From Leuctra nigra (Eukaryota > Arthropoda > Insecta > Plecoptera > Leuctridae), in contig OW203766.1 in assembly GCA_934045905.1 (NCBI GenBank), forward strand, positions 13,820,309-13,884,308: a DNA stretch of 64,000 nucleotides. Direction: 5' to 3'. Under the pieces are notes generated by a model that was not told the origin of the DNA, did no database searches, and saw only the letters and a program-made list of their open reading frames with translations. Within the stretch, counting starts at the first letter, position 1. Each line of letters starts with the position of its first letter. The translations under genes and the position numbers were made by a program. Below, one piece after another: positions 1-11,068 of this stretch.

Positions 1-1285
1 TGTTAAATTGATCGCTCCATCCGCAGACAATGAGTTTGCTCCTGATGTCCCGTCTCGGATGCTGCAAGAGATGATGTATAAAACAGTGAAACACTTGCTA
101 TGAATAGCGAGTGATTACGCTGTGTGTAAACGACGCCACTTTGTGACGTTCAGCTAACTTTTAGACCACAATGTGGGTGATGATAATTATGTGTGTATTA
201 TGTTCTAATAGAGTGCGTGCATGTGTGTTGTTGTTCGTAGCGTTTATACTACACTCTGACTCACATAAGATACTCAAATAGTTCCGAGAATACTTTATAT
301 TATATTTTTAATTGAGCCAGTCGCTATCATTTGTACTAGGAGGGTATCGTTTTTCTGTTTTTTGTGCGCTTTATTCGAGTTTTTGCTGTGTAGTTTTTAA
401 ACATAATCTTCTAAGAAGGTTGTTTAAAAGTGAAAATATTTCGATCAAGCTAAATTTTGCAAGTTTAGGCCCAACATTTTATCAGATTTTTCATATTTTC
501 AGCGCAATGTCAACATGATGCATTTTAAGTTTTTTTTTTACATATTTGTAATTATTCGTCTATGGAGAATGTAAATGCACCGCACCTTGATCACTGCACA
601 TCGTTCTTTACAAACCAAAGTCAGAATGTTAATTAGCATTTAGCAATGCAACAAGACTTGCTTGTACGTAAATATTTAAATATTTAAATTTCCGTGTTCA
701 TATTTGCTTGCTAATTTTTGCAGGAAATTGTTACAATTGATCTTTTGTATTTTGCTATCATTATAAATGTTAAACTATAAATTTCCGACTATTATTTGAT
801 ACAATTTGTTTCTTACGGAACAAAAGAAAAGGAAAGGAAGAATTCATTCGTCATGAGAATTATTATAATCAATAATTGCTCTTCATAATAGAGCATCATT
901 ATTTCTTGATATGTCTTGCCTGTTCGAGATACGATAAGTATTGCAGGCTATTTGAAAAGGGTATACACATATCACAATATTAAAATTTAGTTGCAATATT
1001 GGTTCAATACAAATTACACAAAATGATTTCATGAGTCATCCCAGCTCAAACAGTCACTCAGGGACTCTTGAAGCTCTTTAATTACTTTAAATCTTTGCTC
1101 AGGTTTCTATATCTTATAGACTTAAGCAGGAAATGCAACTCAAATATCAAATATTTCACAAAGGTTTATTTCTGTAAAAAAAAACCTTAACATCAAGCGA
1201 ACAAAATTCCTCGTTCCTCTTGTCTATAGATAAAGCCTAAAGGCCACAACGTATACGCGAACTGACGGTTTATCTCTGTATGGAG
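1..1285. other. no supported gene
   Basis: AT-rich sequence. Short open frames here have no family motif, splice context or codon bias that I can recognise, and no clear repeat boundary was seen. Confidence 0.5.
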
Positions 1286-1550
1286 CAAGTTAGTTCCGGC
1301 AGCTACGCTCTGGACTTGTAGTCTGGACTGGAGTACCGGACTCGATTCCCACGGCCGTACTTCCTGCCTGAGGTATTTTCGAGTCTCTCTCAGTCGAGAG
1401 GCCTATATTAGGAACGGCTCCCTACTATTAGGCCACGACCACCTGCTTCCCACCATACCCTAATAGCAATCTTATCTGACGTCACAGCTGACCAAAATCT
1501 CACTGGGGGACAGATGCGTTCAGTAAATAAGTTATACGTCATCATTATCT
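1286..1550 (+). repeat. tRNA-derived SINE
   Basis: The 5' part carries a B-box-like GGACTCGATTCC near 1341-1352, preceded by the phrase GCTCTGGACTTG. The body contains CTACTATTAGGCCACGACC, which recurs at about 60315 and in the minus-strand copies at 15 kb and 28.9 kb. This is a diverged member of the tRNA-derived SINE family in this window, in the plus direction. Confidence 0.6.
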
Positions 1551-1642
1551 TTCTTGATTTTATTTCTTTATTTTATTTGATACCATTTCTGTCTTTCTAT
1601 TCAATATTTTTCTTTCAAAACTGTAATTAAAATAGATTTAAC

Positions 1643-3608
1643 TATTCATAGTGTGCACGTGATGTCATCTCATTGTTTCCTGCCACCAGCTTGATGGCCC
1701 TAAGAGTATCTGTGATACTCTGTTTTTTGACGATATTTTATAGCTAATTGGTACCTACCTAGAAAATTATATAGCCTCAGGAGATATCTTTAGTACGAAG
1801 AGGAATCACTTACATTACAAAAATACATTGATTTAGGTACCTCAATAAAGTTATAAATCTGACCCGTCAAAGTGTTAACATATAATATCCGTCCTCATGG
1901 TGATAATTCAATAATTTTGCATTGCTGATATAAGAAACAAAAGAAGTTCGTGTAAGATGAATTGAAAATGTGCCTGTCCCCCAGCAAAATAAACTACCTA
2001 TATGAGGTCTGTTACCTAGCAACCCGGATGATGCAACTCCTCTTAGCCTAGTTCCAGAACAGTGCTCTGTTAAACGCCACTGAAACCCGCCTGTGCGCAT
2101 GCGCCATGTGGCCCGGCTAATCAACTGATTGTCGCGCGTTGATCCCATGCGCATGCGTCACCGCTCAATTGCCGTCTAATTGGCATCCAGGGGGCGGTGA
2201 GTGTCTAATGGAGACGTCAAACTACGCGCTGACCGACTTCGGAGACATAACAAGTTTATTACAAATAGAGGGAAGTTTCGTGTAATGATGCTATTTGTGT
2301 GCGACATCCGGACTAATTACGCCTAAAAGCGCCCACGTTTTTCTAGTTACATCGGTCGAATGTAAGATTTTGGTCAGTACATCAGAGGTAGAAGGACGGA
2401 AGTCCATTTTATAGATTTTGCGTTGGATACTTTTGGTAAGAAGCCATACAAGCTCTAATCAAGCTCTAGCAATTGCCATTTGTTTGATGACAACAAATAC
2501 AGTTTATATTGAAGTATTATCTTATACAATGACTCATGTCAGCATTACAAACTGATTGGATGGACCCAAAAATACTTGTTTTTGAGCTCACCTCAAGAAT
2601 CATTGAAATGGACTTCCGGCCGTCTACCTCTAAGTCACAGAGATAGAGATGATCCTTAAAGCAAATGCATTCTCAATGTAATACTTAAGCAGCGCTATAG
2701 GCATTTAATGCTGGAGTATTTAAAATAATTAGATTTTTTTTATTTTGGCCATTCTCTATTACCGAATTGAAAATAAAATATAAAAAATAATATAGACTGG
2801 GTTACAATAATTATAATTAATTTGCACTTTTACTCTTTTAAAATAGTTTATGTTGGTCATGTTATCGAATGTTAATTATGTCAATTTACCCTCAGGATTT
2901 GTTATGAATGTTCTGTAATTGTTCGTATTTTTTTATTTATTTAATCACAAGACTTTTTTCACATTATGCGGATGAAATGCATGCCATAGCGTAGGTAGGT
3001 ATCCCAAACATAACATCGATCTTTTCTACGATCCTTTTCTACTACAAACAAACATTTTACGAAATTACTAAAAATGTTGAAATGTCCACTGCTCTTATCC
3101 CAGATAATTGACTGTTTGCTGTTCCCTGCAAGGTTATGGAATTGTGTCACGGTCTAAATCTTGACCACTGGAGTGTTTGGCGACCACTTGAGTGTAATAG
3201 CTAAGTCGAGTGAAGAGGGAGACAAATATTAGCGCATCAAGTGCACCATTTAATGGTACTTGCGTAAGAATAGAATTGAACTGAAGAATCGGTATGGTAA
3301 TTCATAGCTTGCACGAACTTCTTTTGTTTTATATTGGCAATGCAAAATTATTAAGTTTTCCACCTGAGGACGGACATTTTGTTGGCACGTTGACGGGTCA
3401 GATTATAACTTTATTGAGGTAAATTGATGTATTTTTGTAATGTGAGTGATTCCTCTTTGTAGTAAAGATTTCTCTGGAGCCTATACAATTTCCCAGGTAC
3501 CCATTAACTATAAAATATCGTTAAAAAGCAGAGAATTACAGCTATTCTGCGTGCCAACAAGATGGTGGCAGGCAACAATGAGATGACATCACGTGCAAAC
3601 TATGAATA
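1643..3608. mobile_element. 2-kb element with ~310-bp inverted arms
   Basis: The left arm (about 1643-1965) and right arm (about 3295-3608) are diverged inverted copies. For example GTGCACGTGATGTCATC on the left answers GATGACATCACGTGCAA on the right, and AAAGAAGTTCGTG on the left answers CACGAACTTCTTT on the right. The roughly 1.3-kb interior codes for no recognisable transposase and contains MITE Z1. A short phrase from the arms (AGAAGTTCGTGCAAGCTA) reappears near 59720, so this is a dispersed family. Target duplication was not established. Confidence 0.6.
2383..2632. mobile_element. MITE family Z, copy 1
   Basis: The ends are inverted repeats: CAGAGGTAGAAGGACGGAAG on the left and CTTCCGGCCGTCTACCTCT on the right. 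The interior shares the phrases TTTTGCGTT and CTCAAGAATCATTGAAATGG with the copies at 21929, 35087 and 35793. It is non-coding, and lies inside the long-inverted-arm element. Confidence 0.65.
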
Positions 3609-3842
3609 CATTCAATATTATCTTATCCTAAATGACTTGATCTTTTAATGCCACCAAGACAGGAACTTTGCCAGGAGCAATGCATGTTGAGGGGTGTGTT
3701 TGTACAATATGGAGTCTCATTGCATGATCATGTTTTGGTAAAATGGGTAAATTTAGCCTTTAGATAAGCTATAAGTAAGACTGTAACAACCCTCTTTCTC
3801 AGTACAGTATTCCACTAATAAAGTAGGCACGTGCACATCATG

Positions 3843-4051
3843 AGATAAGTTTGGCTCAAAAGAGCTCAAAATCACAAAAGAGATTTTTTTAATTTTAACC
3901 AATCACAGCATTTTGTTTAAAAACGATACCAGAGACCGCTAAGGTTACATTAGAATGTGTGCAAAATTTTAGATAGATTGGTTGTGCGGTTTGACCTGGA
4001 CAGGGCAGTCAAAAAAATAAAAAATAAAAATCACACACAGAGAAAGTGCTA
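3843..4051 (+). mobile_element. family X, 5'-truncated copy X0 (left part)
   Basis: This is 3' body sequence of family X: ACCAATCACAG, GTGTGCAAAATTTTAGAT, GGTTGTGCGGTTTGACCTGG and CACACACAGAGAAAGTGC. It stops abruptly where family Y copy 1 begins. The missing end, ACCGTGAGGACGCTCGCTCAAT, resumes at about 7264-7286 on the far side of Y1, so Y1 interrupted this copy. Confidence 0.65.
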
Positions 4052-4256
4052 CCCATAAAAAAACACTTCGTGTAAAAATACCAGCCAAGTCTCTTCTACA
4101 AAAAAATATATGAAATCTAAAAATTCTGCACTGAAAAGTAATGATATCAAAAAATTTGCCAAGTCAAAACTTTATTTGAAAATCAAAAAATACTTGGCGC
4201 ATCGTGTATATTAATAGCTTAGAAGTATAGGCCAGATATAAAATATACATAATATA

Positions 4257-4655
4257 TTATTATTATTATTATTATTAAGTCTATATTCTCAACAGAGCCA
4301 GGCTCCACTAGTGAGAATGTAATATAGAGAAGGGAGGAGAGGAAACCCGGTACCGGCATGTAGCCTACTCCTGACGAAAGATACCAAGGGGACCAACGGC
4401 TTAACGTCCCTTCCGAAGGACGGTGTAACATTCACAGCACAGGCCTCCACAACCCGCGCCGTCGAGAGACTGATAACAGGTGGAGGGAGGTCGTCACACT
4501 GACCCCCAAACACCCCAGTCTCTCTGACCCAACGGCAGCAACCTGGCAAGGCCGAGTTGAATGGTCACCCATCCAACCTCTGACCGCGCTCAATGTTGCT
4601 TAACCTCGGTGATCTAACGAGAACCGAGGTATCCAACACACCAGCCGTTGGGTAC
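4257..4655 (-). repeat. 5S-rRNA-derived SINE (SINE3-like)
   Basis: Read on the minus strand from 4655, the first ~115 bases closely follow 5S rRNA: CCAACGGC, CTCGGTTCTCGT, GATCACCGAGGTTAAGCAAC and GTTGGATGGGTGACC are all recognisable in the right order. This includes the internal promoter region of 5S genes. It is followed by ~260 bp of unrelated body and an (AAT)n tail at 4257-4277. That layout is typical of SINE3-class elements. It is not a functional 5S gene because the 3' part of 5S is replaced by body sequence. Confidence 0.75.
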
Positions 4656-6062
4656 AAACACATATAGTATGTATAAACACATATAGTATACCTATAATGC
4701 CCTAAAAAATCGATGCGCCAAGTATTTTTTGATTTTCAAATAAAGTTTTGACTTGGCAAATTTTTTGATATCATTACTTTTCAGTGCAGAATTTTTAGAT
4801 TTCATATATTTTTTTTGTAGAAGAGACTTGGCTGGTATTTTTACACGAAGTGTTTTTTATGGGGATATCACTCCTTTTTTTAGTTTATTCTAACAATTTG
4901 TGACACATATGAAATGAACAATTACTAAATTCTTTTCAAAAATCATCACCCTTTACAATTTGGTTACTACTAATGAATAGCAGCGTATGGTCCTAAATAA
5001 TTGCTTTAAATGATCTTTCATGAAGAATAGCAAAGGTTTCATTCCAATCAGTCAACCCAGTTCCGAGATATGGCAACACTTCGGTTTTCAAAATGGCTGC
5101 TGAACTTTCTGCAATGCCACATAGAATTTATTTCTATAAATGATGTGTATCATTTTAAGCTTTCTGAATATGTATTTATTGTATAGGAGGGAATTATAAT
5201 AATTTATACATTTAATTGACGTCATTTCCGGTCTCATAAAAAATAGGAAAATTCTATTTGTACTGTTCATATTCCATAGAGATGGCCTTCCGAATCGTTT
5301 GGCGCTAGTTTCATACCGATTTGTCTACCAGTTTTTGAGATATGACGTTACTTCCGGTTTAAAAATGGCAGCTGAAATCTCTGACCCCTTGAAGTATATT
5401 TTAAACATGATTACAATTTTATAAGCTGTCTCAAATAGTATATTTATTGCATCAAAATAAAAATTTGTGAGATTATTAAAATGTGTGACGTCATTTCCGG
5501 TTTAGGTATGGGAAACTGCAAATATTATTGATGATAATACATAAAGTTGACCGTCTAAATTGTTTTGCGCTGGTTTCGTTGAAATCTATTTAGCCGTTAT
5601 TGAGATATGATGTCACTTCCGGTTTCAAAATGGCGGCTTCCGGTTGATTTATAACAAGTCACATGAGACGTCAAAAGTACATATGTTACATAAATATCAA
5701 AATAATCGGATCAACCTTTGTTGCCAAAAAGCCAATCGATGTATTTCAAATTTCATTACGTCATTTCCGGTTTTTTTAACATAATGTTTAGCCTTTTGCT
5801 ACTTATAATGCATATAGATGACCGTCTGAATCGTTTGGAGCAATTTTCGTTCCAATCGGTCCAGCCGTTGACGAGATATTACGTCACTTCCGGTTTCAAA
5901 ATGGCGGCACAAAAAATTCATGGGGTGAAGGTTAAATCAGACGCCAAAAGTGCACACGTGGTAAAAATGTGGGATCAATCGGTTCAGCCGTTTAGGCTGT
6001 GGCCTGTTTACCGGCTTTGAATTCCAGGAGACTACTACTACTGAGATTATTATTATTATTAT

Positions 6063-6889
6063 TACTAGGAAAACGCTCTGTGAAACGCGTTGATGAGCGA
6101 GCACGGATACACGCAACACCTCGAACCGAAATTATGTCTATCGAATGTCATTAAAAGCCAACAATTCTTTAGTTTCGTCACAGACTTGTATAAAAATCAC
6201 CAAAATCTCCAAAAATATTGGTGCCAATCCTTGCTAAGTTTTAAGTTGATCGATTAAACCTTTATGATTGAACGGTTCCTTGTTAATTTTCGAAAATCAC
6301 AGGATCTCGTTCAAAAAATATACCTGGGACCACTCATATAATATGATATGTAGTGTGTGTACACAATATCAGATCAATCTGTTGAACGGTCATTATTAGT
6401 TTCATATCGTTTAAAACTTTCTGCTCTAACTACCTTGCCTTGAACTAAAGATTCGAAGTCGCCGTGAATTTGACAGCCAACACGCAAAATGTCCCTAAAA
6501 TGACAAAAACTTTTGAAAATAACGACAGATTAGAGTGAAAATTGGCAAAAATACCATAAATGTTGGTACCAATGACCATGCGAAGTTTTTTTTTTTTTTC
6601 GGTCAATCGGTTCCAGTTTAAATTTCAAAAATCACAGGAAAAATGGTTTCAAATTTGAACCAATTGGAGGATTTGGCTGAATTTTTTTTTGATTGGGTAC
6701 AATGTTGGTTGCAATGTTTTTGCTAAATTTCAAATTGATCGAACCAACCAATCGAAAGATAATTTTTATAAAATTTGAACCAATCACAGGATCTCGTTCA
6801 GAAAAGATCCCAGGGATCGCATAGATTACGTTAGTATGTGTACAAAATTTCAGATCGATTGGTTGTGCGGTTTGACCTGGGCAGTGCAG

Positions 6890-6920
<31 letters not shown>

Positions 6921-6978
6921 CACACACAGAGAAAGTGCCATAAGAGTACCGTGGTGACGCTCGCTACGCTCGCTCAAT
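6063..6978 (+). mobile_element. family X, copy X1 (nested in Y1)
   Basis: The copy runs from TACTAGGAAAACGCTCTG to CTACGCTCGCTCAAT. It has the 5' stem-loop region (AACGCGTTGATGAGCGAGC), repeated phrases such as TTTCAGATCGATTGG, an A-run at ~6891-6920 followed by CACACACAGAG, and the typical 3' terminus. Family Y tail sequence flanks it on both sides, so it inserted into Y1. Confidence 0.7.
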
Positions 6979-7252
6979 TATTATGAAAACCGCCCTAATA
7001 CACTGTTTTCACGGCCCTCTAGCGCGCAAAGGGCGTAACCTATTGTTCCCAAATTTGGTATATGTTGTAGGGTGGGCCATAGCTCAAAATTAAGATATAT
7101 CGCAACAATGTGAGATTTTCCAATTTTAAGATCCAGTAGGCCGAAAATGCCACTTTGATGCTTACAGTAAAAGTGGGTTTGCTCCAGCCTTTTTAAATCA
7201 GTGTGTGCGCGCGCCGTACGACTTGGCTGGCGTGGAGCGACCGCTCCACTAG

Positions 7253-7286
7253 ATTAGAATACCTACCGTGAGGACGCTCGCTCAAT
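7253..7286 (+). mobile_element. 3' end of split family X copy X0
   Basis: ACCGTGAGGACGCTCGCTCAAT is the family X terminus. It completes the X fragment that ends at 4051, on the other side of Y1. Confidence 0.6.
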
Positions 7287-7299
7287 AACAGTATTTTAT

Positions 7300-8059
7300 T
7301 ACTATAGGAAAACGCTCTGAGTAACGCATTGATGAGCGAGCATGGATACGGGCAACACCTCGAACCGAAATTTTGTATGAAAATCTTCAAAAATTCAAAA
7401 AATATTGGTCCCAATAACCATACAAAGTCTTAAGTTGATCGATTGAACCTTTATGATTGAATAGTTCCTTGTTAATTTTTAAAAATCACAGGATCTTGTT
7501 CCAAAAATATACCTGAGACCACTCATATGATATAAGTGTGTGTACACAATATCAGATCAATCTGTTGATTATAAGTGTCATAATTATGCGTTTGAAAGTT
7601 TATGTTCTAACTACATTGGAACATTAAACACAGATGTGTCTGAAAATTGTCAAAAACACAGATAATGTTGGTCCCAATGACGGTCAAACGGTTCTAGTTA
7701 AAAATTTCAAAAATCACTGTAAAGATGGGTTTAAATTTTAACCAATGGGAGGATTTGGCTGAAACTTTGTACGATTGGGTAAAATGTTAGTGGTAATGAC
7801 TCGTCAAAATTTCAAATTGATCAAACTAACCAATCGAAAGATAATTTTTTTTAAATTTGAACCAATCAGTGGATTTCAAAAAAAATGGGGCCTGCAACGA
7901 CCAGAAATGGTCCGTACACGTGTGCAAAATTTCAGCTCGATCGAAGAAAAACTGTGACCTGCATAGCCTCACCTAGCAGAAAATCAAAAAAAAAAAAAAA
8001 AAAAAACAGATGTCCGTGCCAAATGAGCCAAAAGGAGACGCTCGCTTCGCTCGCTCAAT
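7300..8059 (+). mobile_element. family X, copy X2
   Basis: Begins TACTATAGGAAAACGCTCTG (one change from the family start) and ends GCTTCGCTCGCTCAAT. The body has the same phrases as X1, an A-run at ~7987-8006 and then the phrase CCGTGCCAAATGAGCC. It lies immediately downstream of X0/Y1. Confidence 0.7.
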
Positions 8060-8703
8060 TATTATTAAAAGTGTCAATTATTTTATTTCTTTATCCATTA
8101 TTTAAAACATTGAGTTGTTTTGAGTTTGAAGATTTAAAGAGAAATGGGTATAATGTGTACATTGAACTGTGATTGCAGAATTCAGTGAATTAGTTCCTGT
8201 CAAATCAGGATGAAGGTGACGATGATGTAATATTTAAAATGCATTTCAAAATTCTTCCGGCCGAACCAGAAATCGAATGTTCATTCCGGGTAAAAGTTGA
8301 AACTGTACTTTTATAATTGGCTGTATTATACCTGGTACAGCCTGCAGCTTGCATAAGACATTGCAAACTGAAGTGAACTATCTTCCTAATTGATGTATCT
8401 AGAAACTTACTGAGCATTAACTAATTGGATGGAGAATAATTTTCCAAAATAGCCATACGGTTTTAATATTTGAGAGAATATTCGGAATCTCAGTCCTTCT
8501 TGATGATGAGGCTTCTGAACTGTTTAGCATCGATCTGTGAACGAGATATGAACAACCTGGTTTTACAATATCATGATAAATTCCCAATATCTAAGTCCAA
8601 GATAAGCCCAGAATATATTTGTTGTCAACCTTTTAAAATATAGCTCACCTCTATCATTTTATTCTTTCAATAATTTTAGGGATTTGCTATACATTACAGA
8701 AAT
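8060..8703. other. no supported gene
   Basis: No recognisable coding sequence or repeat boundary between X2 and X3. Confidence 0.45.
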
Positions 8704-9516
8704 TACTAGGAAAACGCTCAGTGTAACGCGTTGGTGAGCGAGCACGGGGACGTGCAAATTCTCGAACCGGAAATGCGTACACAAGCACAGAAAACATATA
8801 CATCCATATTGAATTGAAATATGAATATGATCACTCAATCAACACAACATCATGATATTATTATGCTTTTCATTGAAACTTGAAAATAACATCTAAGCAT
8901 CCTGGTAAATATAGCAAATCAGATGCAATTCAACTGGCACTGGAAAACATTCATTTTGATACTTCATTACTGACAGATATCAAAAATGTTAATAAGTTCA
9001 TACGTTCTTAACTGATTGGGATGAAATTTTGTAAAATAAGAGACAATGTTGGTCTTAATAATCATGCAAAATATGAGTTTGATCTGAATTATCGAAGACC
9101 GTTTTCATTTTTCAGCCTATCAGGAGATATTTATTTAAATTTTAACCAATGAATGGATTTCAAAAAAATTATGGTTTTCAAACAGAGAAGGCTGGCTTTA
9201 CATGTGTGCAAAATTTCAGCTCGAACAAAGAAAAACTCTGACCTGTATGGCCAAAATATGAGTTTGATCAGAATTATGGAAGACCGTTTTCATTTTTCAG
9301 CCTATCGGGAGATATTTATTTAAATTTTAAACAATGAATGGATTTAAAAAAATTTGGGGCCTGCAAACAGAAAAGGTTGGTTTTACATGTGTGCAAAATT
9401 TCAGATCGATAGGTGAAACGGTGCGACCTGTGTATCGTCTATTAACAGACAAAAAAAAAAAAACAGAAGTCCGTGCCAAATGAGCCAAAAGGAGACGCTC
9501 GCTTCGCTCGCTCAAT
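8704..9516 (+). mobile_element. family X, copy X3
   Basis: Runs from TACTAGGAAAACGCTCAGTG to GCTTCGCTCGCTCAAT. The interior holds two tandem copies of a ~180-bp unit starting at ATATGAGTTTGATC (about 9070 and 9248). Copy X4 has three such units. Confidence 0.7.
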
Positions 9517-10946
9517 AAATACATGAAACCCTATATATTATCATGTACACTAGTCATTTATATGTTATAAAATACTATTTCTGACTACGTTTCTACGAAA
9601 TATATTTGGAAGAAATAGAAATGTATTGAATGTGTATTAGAAATGTATTTTTAGTGTTTATTATAAATTATTAGTTTTATAAATTGTGTGTAGCCCCGCA
9701 GACAAGCCAGGCTATTGGTTTAGCGGGGCTACATTAACATGTAATGTGTACTTTTCTAAATAAAACCTAATTAAAAAAAATAATATAGGTATACTAAAAA
9801 TTTAAAATATTAAACAAATTTATATTAATAATAATAATAATAAAAAAATATATTAAATTATAAACTAAAAAATAGAGAATTCAAAATGAATGTGAATATT
9901 AACAGTATGTTATTTATTTGCCTGCTCATGTATCCCCCCCCCCATCCCCCGGGAGACGTCGCAGGGGTGGCGCCTGCATCTTTCCCCCCCCCCCCCATGT
10001 TACCCCGCCATGCGTCCCATCTTCCCACATGAACGACTACATTCAACGACAAGAACTCAGCTCTTCCCAGCCGGAAGAATCTCTGCCTTCTATAGACAGC
10101 GTCTAATGAGATTGACACTTCACTTCTCGAAATGCTACGGATTTAATAATCTGTTTTGCAACAATTTAAATCTATTCATAATCTCTTGGAATAAACACAT
10201 TTTTAAGTTTTTATATTTTTCACTGAAAATCAAATCAAATATATTAAATCTATTTCATTTTGTTTTGTTGTTGTGATCGTAAAGTCCAAATTTTTTATTC
10301 TTGCAGCTATTATCCAGTGATAAATAATTTTACAAATAAGTCTGGTTTTATTTTGGTTTTTATAACATTGAACATAAAAGTAATTAATTGTATAACTATG
10401 GACCAGTTTTTCAATGATTTGCTACAATTTAAACAGTTGATTAGGACTAAATTGTCAAATCAAAGAGTGACAATTGCATTGAAAAACTGACCCTAAAACA
10501 AATGGAAATTAAGACGTTGCCATCAAAGAATTGAGCTAAATAAATTGGAGGGATTGGATTTGACATGTCAAATACATTTTCGGTCATGTGACGATCGAAT
10601 ACTAACTTTTTTATTATTAAAAGTAGAACAATCACTTAAAAAAGCAAAACTTTTACAAATTACATGTACATAGGTCCAATGAAATAAAGCATATCACCAT
10701 TCTATCATGTGAAAAATTCACAAATATTCTCTACGTGAGTGGTGCATAAAAAGTAGGCAACAGAAGACGATTCGCATAATTTTCAGAAAACCAAATCTCA
10801 TGTATTTGACCAGTCAAATGACCGTGGAACATCCCTAATAAATTGCCACAGGCACAGCACGAGAATGTGATTTAAACTATTTGAGATCAATCAATTTTAA
10901 AATATAGATATCAATTTCAATAACTAATTATTTCCCATTATTCCAG
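9517..10946. other. no supported gene; hairpin and small inverted repeat
   Basis: No gene recognised. It contains the 9689-9733 hairpin, C-runs at ~9935 and ~9985, and a ~90-bp inverted repeat at 10405-10491 (CCAGTTTTTCAATG against CATTGAAAAACTG) that may be a tiny MITE. Confidence 0.45.
9689..9733. repeat. GC-rich stem-loop
   Basis: A perfect 11-bp inverted repeat TGTAGCCCCGC ... GCGGGGCTACA encloses a 23-nt loop in AT-rich surroundings. An AATAAA and an A-rich stretch follow at ~9760-9780. It could be the 3' end of a retroposed transcript or a DNA-element terminus; which one is unresolved. Confidence 0.6.
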
Positions 10947-11068
10947 CCTTGAACTCTGCAAGTGAACGTATTGTTGTAGTACGCGCCTTGGCCATGTTTA
11001 TCTCAAGTATTTGCACAAAACCTCTCGCTGCATCCAGCCTCTCAGAGCAAGAACGTGATCTCAAATAA
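10947..11068 (+). other. possible short terminal exon (unrecognised)
   Basis: A strong acceptor-like tract (TTTCCCATTATTCCAG) is followed by 39 open codons ending in TAA at 11066-11068. The peptide contains SERIVVVRALAMF and ends SEQERDLK. I recognise no family and found no partner exon. It may be chance. Confidence 0.18.

Larger units (their letters stand above)
4052..7252 (+). mobile_element. family Y, copy 1 (with nested SINE and X1)
   Basis: The head is an inverted repeat: the left arm starts CCCATAAAAAAACACTTCG and the right arm ends near 4863. The tail runs to a hairpin GTGGAGCG/CGCTCCAC and a terminal CTAG at 7249-7252. The arms read ACCAGCCAAGTCTCTTC inward and are mirrored by GACTTGGCTGG just before the 3' hairpin. 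The tail carries a block related to TGACGTCACTTCCGG about every 120-150 bp (near 5219, 5343, 5488, 5610, 5759, 5881). A 5S-derived SINE sits in the head loop, and family X copy X1 splits the tail. No open frame matches a transposase, so it is probably non-autonomous. Assignment to Helentron/HINE-type elements is inference. Confidence 0.7.

Noticed and set aside
4540..4655. Possible 5S rRNA gene
   Set aside because: The 3' part of 5S is replaced by SINE body and there is no terminator. It is a retroposon head.
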